From contig JAHBYJ010000001.1 in assembly GCA_019636015.1 (NCBI GenBank), forward strand, positions 1-64,000: 64,000 nt of DNA. The letters are read 5' to 3'. The translations under genes and the position numbers were made by a program. This DNA is from Parvibaculaceae bacterium (GTDB lineage: Bacteria > Pseudomonadota > Alphaproteobacteria > Parvibaculales > Parvibaculaceae). Positions within the stretch are counted from its first letter, which is position 1. Every line of letters begins with the position of its first letter. Shown here in pieces: positions 58,781-64,000 of this stretch. Under the pieces are notes generated by a model that worked only from the letters and a program-made list of their open reading frames with translations, was not told where the DNA came from and ran no database searches.

Positions 58781-61039
58781 ATGCTGTCCTATCGCGTGCT
58801 GCCGATCTTCTTCCCCCTGATCAGCGGCGTTCTTGCGCTGATTTTCACGCCCGCCGCACCGCTCTGGGCCGTGGCGCTGTGGTGGCTCACGATCCTCGGT
58901 ATCCATATCGAGTATTACGCCTATCAGCACCGTTATTTCGGCGCTGGCGTCACACCAGACAGCGCCGAGGGATGGATCCGGGCCACGACCCTCCGCTACT
59001 GGCTGATGAACCTTGTCTGGCTTGGGCTTTTCCCGCTGTTCTGGAATGCAGGCGGCGACCTCCAGAACTTCGCCATCCTGATGGTCTTCGTCGTGCACGC
59101 CGTGATGGCATCCCAGACCGCGCACCAGATCCGCTCCATCACGCTCTCCGTTTCTCTGCCGATCATGGCAGGCGTCGTCGGCGTCTGCATCTCGACCTGG
59201 GAGACGACATATCTCGCGCTCGGCCTCGCCTGCGTGCCGACCTATCTCTATCTCCTCCGTCTCGCCCAGCAGCAGCGCGAAGCGGCGGAGGAAATGCTGG
59301 AACTCAGGCTTCGCAATGCCGACCTGATCCGCGATCTCGGTCATGCGCGCGATCTCTCGGAAGCGGCGCGGCGCCAGGCCGAGGAAGCGAACGACCAGTT
59401 GAAGCGCAGGGAACACCACTTCCGCGCGCTTGTCGAAAACGCATTCGATGTCGTGCTCGTCACCGACGAGAATGCGATCATCCAGTACGCTTCGCCCGCC
59501 GCGGCCAAGATCGGGCTCGAGCCCGAGGCCCTGATCGGCATGAACAGTCTGGCCTTCCTCAAGAAGGAACAGCGGGACGAAATTCTGGCGAGCCGCAGCT
59601 CCCCCGAAGAAGGCGCGCCTTCCCGCAGCTACGAGCTGCTCGTTCCCGACTACCAGGGCACGACGATCTGGATCGAGGCGACGATGACGAACCTGCTGAA
59701 CGATGAAAACGTTCGCGGCTACGTCATCAATCTGCGCGACATCACGCAGAGAAAGCGCGCCGAAACGGAGCAGCGCAGCCAGTTCCAGGTCTTGCAGGCG
59801 CTCGCCACGGGCGAACCGCTGACCGAAGTGATGAACCGGCTCGCGCTTGGCGCGGAAGAAACGAATCCGGGCGCCCGCGCAGCCGTCTTCCTGCTCGACG
59901 GCACGAAAGATCTCGTGACCAGCGCTGCGCCGAACTTGCCCGACGATTTCGAAGGCTGGATCAGCGAATTCTGGCGACAGGAGAAGGATGGTTTCTTCGG
60001 TCAGGCCGCCATGGCCGGGACACGCATCGTCGTCACCAACCTGCAGGACGAGCAGCATGGTGAATATGTATCGTCCTATATGCGCAAGGCGGACATCCAG
60101 TCGCTCTGGTTCCAGCCTATCGTGTCGCGGAACGGCAGTGTGATCGGCTCCTTCGCGCTTTACTTTCCGGCGGCCATCGAGCCCGGCGCCTGGGAAAATG
60201 ACTACCTTGCGGGCGTCGCCCATCTCTGCAGCATCGCCATCGAACGGCGGCGGTCGGAGGAGAACCTGCAGCGCGCGACCGAGGCCGCCGAACTCGCCAA
60301 TCGCGCCAAGACGAAGTTCCTCGCCAATATGAGCCATGAACTGCGGACGCCCCTGAACGCGATCATCGGCTTCTCGGAAATCATGCGGCAGCAGATGTTC
60401 GGCCCGCTCGGCACCGAGCGCTACATCGAATATATGAACGACATCCAGGACAGCGGCCGTCATCTCCTCAATGTCATCGACGATATTCTGGATATCTCGA
60501 AGATCGAGGCGGGCCGCTATGCGATCGAAGATGAAGAGATCGATTTCGCCGACGTGTTGCGCTGGTCGATCGAGATGATGCGGGCCCGTACGATCGAAAA
60601 GAAGCAGACGGTCGATCTGGTCCTGCCGCATGAGATGCCGAAACTGAATGCCGATCAGCGCGCCATGCGGCAGGTGATGCTCAATCTTCTCTCCAACGCA
60701 GCGAAATTCACGCCGGAAGGCGGCCGCATCGATCTTTGCGTGGAACTGTCGGCGCAGGGCGAGCTCGTTCTCACCGTGCGCGACAATGGTATCGGCATTC
60801 CTGCCGACAAGCTGCAAGAAGTGCTGGAGCCGTTCGGCCAGGTCGACGACACCAGCGCGCGGCAGCATGGCGGCACCGGCCTCGGCCTCCCGATCACCAA
60901 GTCGCTTATCGAAATGCATGGCGGCAGCTTCCGCCTGCAGAGCGAGTTTGGAAGCGGCACGGCCGCCACCATGACCTTGCCCGGATGGCGGCTGGTCTGG
61001 AGCACGGATACGAAAAAGGCCGCCACGCCGGGAGCGTGA
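58781..61039 (+). CDS. membrane histidine kinase with PAS and GAF-like input domains
   Basis: A 752-residue sensor kinase. About six membrane segments fill residues 1-165, then a coiled coil, a PAS domain (about 205-330, FRALVENAFDVVLVTDENA to NLRDITQRKRAE), a GAF-like domain (about 335-490), and a HisKA/HATPase pair with H519 in MSHELRTPLNAII, NLLSNAAKF, DNGIGIP and GTGLGLPITK. The kinase core is of the PleC/DivJ-like type. No response regulator gene is adjacent. The ATG at 58781 has a poor ribosome site. Confidence 0.92.
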   Translation: MLSYRVLPIFFPLISGVLALIFTPAAPLWAVALWWLTILGIHIEYYAYQHRYFGAGVTPDSAEGWIRATTLRYWLMNLVWLGLFPLFWNAGGDLQNFAILMVFVVHAVMASQTAHQIRSITLSVSLPIMAGVVGVCISTWETTYLALGLACVPTYLYLLRLAQQQREAAEEMLELRLRNADLIRDLGHARDLSEAARRQAEEANDQLKRREHHFRALVENAFDVVLVTDENAIIQYASPAAAKIGLEPEALIGMNSLAFLKKEQRDEILASRSSPEEGAPSRSYELLVPDYQGTTIWIEATMTNLLNDENVRGYVINLRDITQRKRAETEQRSQFQVLQALATGEPLTEVMNRLALGAEETNPGARAAVFLLDGTKDLVTSAAPNLPDDFEGWISEFWRQEKDGFFGQAAMAGTRIVVTNLQDEQHGEYVSSYMRKADIQSLWFQPIVSRNGSVIGSFALYFPAAIEPGAWENDYLAGVAHLCSIAIERRRSEENLQRATEAAELANRAKTKFLANMSHELRTPLNAIIGFSEIMRQQMFGPLGTERYIEYMNDIQDSGRHLLNVIDDILDISKIEAGRYAIEDEEIDFADVLRWSIEMMRARTIEKKQTVDLVLPHEMPKLNADQRAMRQVMLNLLSNAAKFTPEGGRIDLCVELSAQGELVLTVRDNGIGIPADKLQEVLEPFGQVDDTSARQHGGTGLGLPITKSLIEMHGGSFRLQSEFGSGTAATMTLPGWRLVWSTDTKKAATPGA

Positions 61040-61046
61040 CGGCCTT
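61013..61046 (-). terminator. intrinsic terminator of the acyl-CoA dehydrogenase gene, over the kinase stop codon
   Basis: On the minus strand AAGGCCG-CACGC pairs with GCGTG-CGGCCTT (one mismatch, 5-base loop) and runs into TTTTT (61013-61017). It starts 18 bases after the dehydrogenase stop and covers the last codons and stop of the convergent kinase gene. Confidence 0.85.
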
Positions 61047-61064
61047 CTCCGAAAATCCTCAAAC

Positions 61065-62357
61065 TTACTCGGCGGCTTTGGCCGGCCTGTTCGATCCGAT
61101 GAACCCGAACAGATGCCCGCCCACCTTGCGCATCTGGATTTCCTCCGAACCTTCGGTGATCCGGTAACGGCGGTGATGCCGGTAGATGTGCTCGAAGGGC
61201 TTGTGGCGCGAATAGCCGATCGCGCCATGCACCTGCATCGCAAGGTCCGCCACCTGGCAGACAAGTCGGTTTGCCCGGTAGTTGCACATCGACACCCGGT
61301 CCGAGAGATATTTCGCGACGTCTGGCTTCGACATCTGGTCCATCTCCCACGCCGTCTTGTAGATGAAGGTGCGGATCATCTCACATTCGGTATGGGCTTC
61401 GACCAGCGGGAACTGGATCGCCTGGTTCGAGGCGAGCGGCTTGCCGAAAGGCTTGCGCTTCTTGGCATAGGCGACGCTCTCCTCGATGCAGTATTGCGCC
61501 GCGCCGACGCCGGATGCCGCCTGACGGATGCGGTTCTCATGCACGAAATGCTGCGCAAGCTCGAGGCCCCGCTCGGGATCGCCGAGATAGGAACCTTCCG
61601 GCACCCAGACATTCTTGAAGGAGACGCGCGGATGGTCCGTCGGCATGTTGAAGGTCCAGAGATATTCCTCGACCTGGACGCCGGGCGTATCCATCGGCAC
61701 GATGAAGCAGGTAATGCCCAGCGCATCGCCAGGCTTGCCGCTTGTGCGCGCGAACACGAAGTCATGCGTCGCGACGTGAAGCCCCGTGTTCCACATCTTC
61801 TGGCCGTTGATGAGCCAGCCATCGACGCCGTCGCGCTTCTCGCGCTTCGCCGAGGTTTCCATCCAGGTCGCGTCCGAACCATGGTCCGGCTCCGTGAGAC
61901 CGAAGGCCACGCGGATCGTGCCGTCGAGCGAGCCCTTGATGAAGGTCTTCTTCTGCTCGTCTGTGCCGAAATCGCGGAACATGAGCACGGTCGGGAAATT
62001 GCCGACGATCGAGCTTTCGTTCTGGAGGTCGTTGTGAAGGCCGAGGCCCTTGGCCGCGAGATGGTCGCGGATCACGGCCATGGCGAGGTTGCTGCCGTCC
62101 TTGCCGCCATATTCCTTCGGCAGCGCAAAGCGCAAATGGCCGGCCTTGTCGGCGCGGCGGCGCATTTCGCCCAGAAGCGCTTCCCACTCATGGCGCGGCA
62201 GACCTTCATTGTCCCAATCGGTGCGCGCATGTTCGCGGCGATGGTCGAAGAACCGCTCATTGTCGTCCTGCGCCTGAAGCGGCTTGATTTCCTTTTCGAT
62301 AAAATCGTCGAGAACGGCGAGATAGTCCGTGATCTCTTTTGGAATCCTGAAATCCAT
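61065..62357 (-). CDS. acyl-CoA dehydrogenase family protein
   Basis: A 430-residue flavoenzyme that oxidises an acyl-CoA to its 2,3-enoyl form. The FAD and substrate motifs are visible: FGLTEPDHGSDATWMET, QMWNTG-like KMWNTGLHVATHD, and near the C-terminus QVHGAIGYSRHKPFEH and RITEGSEEIQM, where the Glu of TEG is the expected base. The family branch is that of longer ACAD10/11-like or phenylacyl enzymes; the substrate is unknown. AGGGAGG precedes the ATG at 62357. Confidence 0.9.
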   Translation of the reverse strand: MDFRIPKEITDYLAVLDDFIEKEIKPLQAQDDNERFFDHRREHARTDWDNEGLPRHEWEALLGEMRRRADKAGHLRFALPKEYGGKDGSNLAMAVIRDHLAAKGLGLHNDLQNESSIVGNFPTVLMFRDFGTDEQKKTFIKGSLDGTIRVAFGLTEPDHGSDATWMETSAKREKRDGVDGWLINGQKMWNTGLHVATHDFVFARTSGKPGDALGITCFIVPMDTPGVQVEEYLWTFNMPTDHPRVSFKNVWVPEGSYLGDPERGLELAQHFVHENRIRQAASGVGAAQYCIEESVAYAKKRKPFGKPLASNQAIQFPLVEAHTECEMIRTFIYKTAWEMDQMSKPDVAKYLSDRVSMCNYRANRLVCQVADLAMQVHGAIGYSRHKPFEHIYRHHRRYRITEGSEEIQMRKVGGHLFGFIGSNRPAKAAE

Positions 62358-62708
62358 GGAAAGCCTCCCTCTGCCCTCCGTGATCCGCAACCGGCCCGGA
62401 GGATGTTTTGAGATATCGATGGGATCACTATAGACAGCGGTCCAGTTTCTTAAAGGCCGCGCGCCCGGCGCTTTCCGCACGAGGCCCGGCGACGCTGGGG
62501 AAGGCGCGACAAAATTTCCGCGTTAACGATTTGTCTGCTTAAGCCGTTGACCAGACACAAGATTTAGCCGTGAACGAAGCCGGAAAACGACGCGGTCACC
62601 GATTCGGACCCGGTTCGTTCGCCCAATATTCCGATCGTTAATTCGCCAAGGGTTAATGGGGCCGGCCTTGCTTCCGGCCCCAATTGCGCGGAAGGTGCGC
62701 CTTCGATC
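62358..62708. other. divergent intergenic region, acyl-CoA dehydrogenase / helicase
   Basis: No gene is supported. Three GTTAA-containing sites occur (near 62522, 62637 and 62651), but none has the TTAA-N7-TTAA spacing of a CtrA box. A TTGACC at 62547-62552 has no good -10. A strong hairpin lies at 62658-62681 (listed separately). Confidence 0.5.
62658..62681. repeat. perfect 8-bp hairpin in the helicase leader
   Basis: GGGGCCGG (62658-62665) and CCGGCCCC (62674-62681) with an 8-base loop. It ends 27 bases before the helicase ATG, so it would form in the mRNA leader close to the ribosome site. No T-run follows on either strand. Confidence 0.5.
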
Positions 62709-64000
62709 ATGAGTACCGGCCCCCTTCATTCCTCCGACGAAAGACTGCGCGACGGCATCGCGGAGCGCCGGCGCATCACGGCCGTGCTCGGGCCGACCAA
62801 TACGGGCAAGACGCATCTCGCCATCGAGCGGATGATGGCGCATGAGAGCGGCATGATCGGCCTGCCGCTCCGGCTTCTCGCCCGCGAGGTCTATGACCGG
62901 GTCGCGAAAGCGAAGGGAGCGAGGGCCGTCGCACTGATCACCGGCGAGGAGAAAATACTCCCCGCCTCGGCGCGTTATTATGTCTGCACCGTCGAGGCCA
63001 TGCCGCTCGACCGCGAGGTCGAATTCCTCGCCATCGACGAAATCCAGCTGGCCGCCGACCGCGAACGCGGCCACACCTTCACCGACCGTCTGCTGCGATC
63101 GCGCGGCCGCTCCGAGACCATGATGCTCGGCTCGGAAACCGTGCGCGGCCTGATCCAGAAGCTGCTGCCCGACACGCGCTTCGTGAGCCGGCCGCGATTT
63201 TCGGAACTTTCATGGACCGGCTCGAAAAAGATCACGCGGCTGCCGCGCCGTTCGGCCATCGTCGCCTTCTCCGCCGACCAGGTCTATGCGATCGCGGAAC
63301 TGATCCGCCGCCAGCGCGGCGGTGCGGCCGTGGTGATGGGCGCCTTGAGCCCGCGCACCCGCAACGCACAGGTGGCGCTCTACCAGTCGGGCGAAGTGGA
63401 TTTTCTCGTGGCCACCGACGCAATCGGCATGGGCCTCAACATGGATGTCGACCATGTGGCCTTTGCCTCCACGCAGAAATTCGACGGCCGCCACCTGCGC
63501 CCTCTCGGCGTTGCAGAACTCGCGCAGATCGCGGGCCGCGCCGGCCGCTACATGAACAACGGCACCTTCGGCACGACAGGCGATGCCGCCGCTCTCCCTG
63601 AAGACGTCATTTCGCGCATCGAGAACCATCAGTTCGAACCGGAACGTGTCTTCCAGTGGCGAAATCCGCATCTCGACTTCACCTCGGTTCAGGCCCTGAT
63701 ACGCAGCCTCGAGGCACCGCCCGGCAGGCCGGGCCTGATGCGCGCGCAGACCGCAGATGACCTCGAGGCGCTCGAGCGCATGAGCCGGATGCCGGAAATC
63801 GCCGCCCTTGCCCGCTCGCCCCACGCAATCCGCCGCCTCTGGGAAGTGGCGCAGGTACCCGACTTCCGCAAGACACTTGCAAGCGAGCATGCCTCGCTTC
63901 TCGCCCGGCTCTATCTCTTCCTGATGGAACCGGGCGGCGATACGCCCGGACGCATCCCCGATGACTGGCTAGATCGCCAGATCGGCAAGCTCGACCGTTC
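62709..64000 (+). CDS. Suv3-like superfamily 2 RNA helicase (5' part; runs off the window)
   Basis: The first 430 codons of a helicase with no stop before the right edge. Walker A GPTNTGKT is at 28-35, the DExH-type box reads AIDEIQ, and the later motifs are VVMGALSPRTRNAQ, FLVATDAIGMGLNMDV and QIAGRAGR. This is the pattern of mitochondrial Suv3 (SUPV3L1), an RNA-degradation helicase, whose bacterial relatives are mostly alphaproteobacterial. The ATG at 62709 follows GGAAGGTG at some distance. The C-terminal part cannot be judged. Confidence 0.92.
   Translation, partial: MSTGPLHSSDERLRDGIAERRRITAVLGPTNTGKTHLAIERMMAHESGMIGLPLRLLAREVYDRVAKAKGARAVALITGEEKILPASARYYVCTVEAMPLDREVEFLAIDEIQLAADRERGHTFTDRLLRSRGRSETMMLGSETVRGLIQKLLPDTRFVSRPRFSELSWTGSKKITRLPRRSAIVAFSADQVYAIAELIRRQRGGAAVVMGALSPRTRNAQVALYQSGEVDFLVATDAIGMGLNMDVDHVAFASTQKFDGRHLRPLGVAELAQIAGRAGRYMNNGTFGTTGDAAALPEDVISRIENHQFEPERVFQWRNPHLDFTSVQALIRSLEAPPGRPGLMRAQTADDLEALERMSRMPEIAALARSPHAIRRLWEVAQVPDFRKTLASEHASLLARLYLFLMEPGGDTPGRIPDDWLDRQIGKLDR

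Noticed and set aside
62521..62660. GTTAA sites as CtrA boxes upstream of the helicase
   Set aside because: TTAA pairs here are spaced 11 or 12 bases, not the 7 of the CtrA consensus.

Overview
The window is GC-rich chromosomal DNA from an alphaproteobacterium, most likely of the order Hyphomicrobiales and perhaps close to Parvibaculum (genus is a guess). The case rests on gene content and order: the lysC-ptsP-...-prfA-prmC-DUF4167-clpB string, nitrogen-type PtsP, DUF1178, the aroK-aroB-CNNM-bolA-J protein-cobS-cobT string, single-chain methylmalonyl-CoA mutase with MeaB, and a Suv3-like helicase. No tRNA, transposase, phage gene or CRISPR array was seen. The left edge (1-394) is the promoter and boxA-containing leader of an rRNA operon read leftward, whose 16S gene lies outside the window.

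Region 0.8-26.9 kb is almost all housekeeping. It holds an M23 envelope peptidase, an SDR, ClpB, a MOSC protein, a DUF4167 protein, the prfA-prmC translation-termination pair, ispG, a RodZ-like protein, PtsP, aspartate kinase, UbiG, a Grx/nitrilase/DUF1178 operon, ComF, a methyltransferase, an orphan Flp pilin, MutT, ArgJ, a parvulin and SecA. ArgJ carries an unusual Lys/Ala-rich, histone H1-like N-terminal tail.

Region 27-36.4 kb looks accessory. An MFS carrier diverges from a compact operon of two tandem EHN-type epoxide hydrolases and an SLC13 permease. After a PAS protein and accA comes an ECF41 sigma-factor module (membrane protein, CxxC carboxymuconolactone-decarboxylase-like protein, ECF41 sigma) with its own recognisable TGTCACA/CGTC promoter.

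Region 36.4-52.6 kb returns to a conserved backbone: xerD, a large secreted protein of unknown function, aroK-aroB, a CNNM/CorC protein, bolA, a C-terminal J-domain protein, cobS-cobT, a phytase-like esterase and rpmB. A COG2345-type cysteine-rich regulator, an MFS carrier and a MATE exporter sit inside it, with an AT-rich palindromic operator between regulator and MFS gene. Region 52.7-64 kb has meaB and scpA (B12-dependent propionate/methylmalonyl metabolism, which fits with cobST upstream), a DUF3108 protein, a Sel1 lipoprotein, an orphan hybrid-input histidine kinase, an acyl-CoA dehydrogenase and the start of a Suv3-like helicase cut by the right edge.

No wholly unprecedented multi-gene system was evident. 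The best leads are the ECF41 regulon with its matching promoter, the ArgJ tail fusion, the palindromic operator, the epoxide hydrolase/transporter operon, and intrinsic terminators placed inside the 3' ends of convergent genes.
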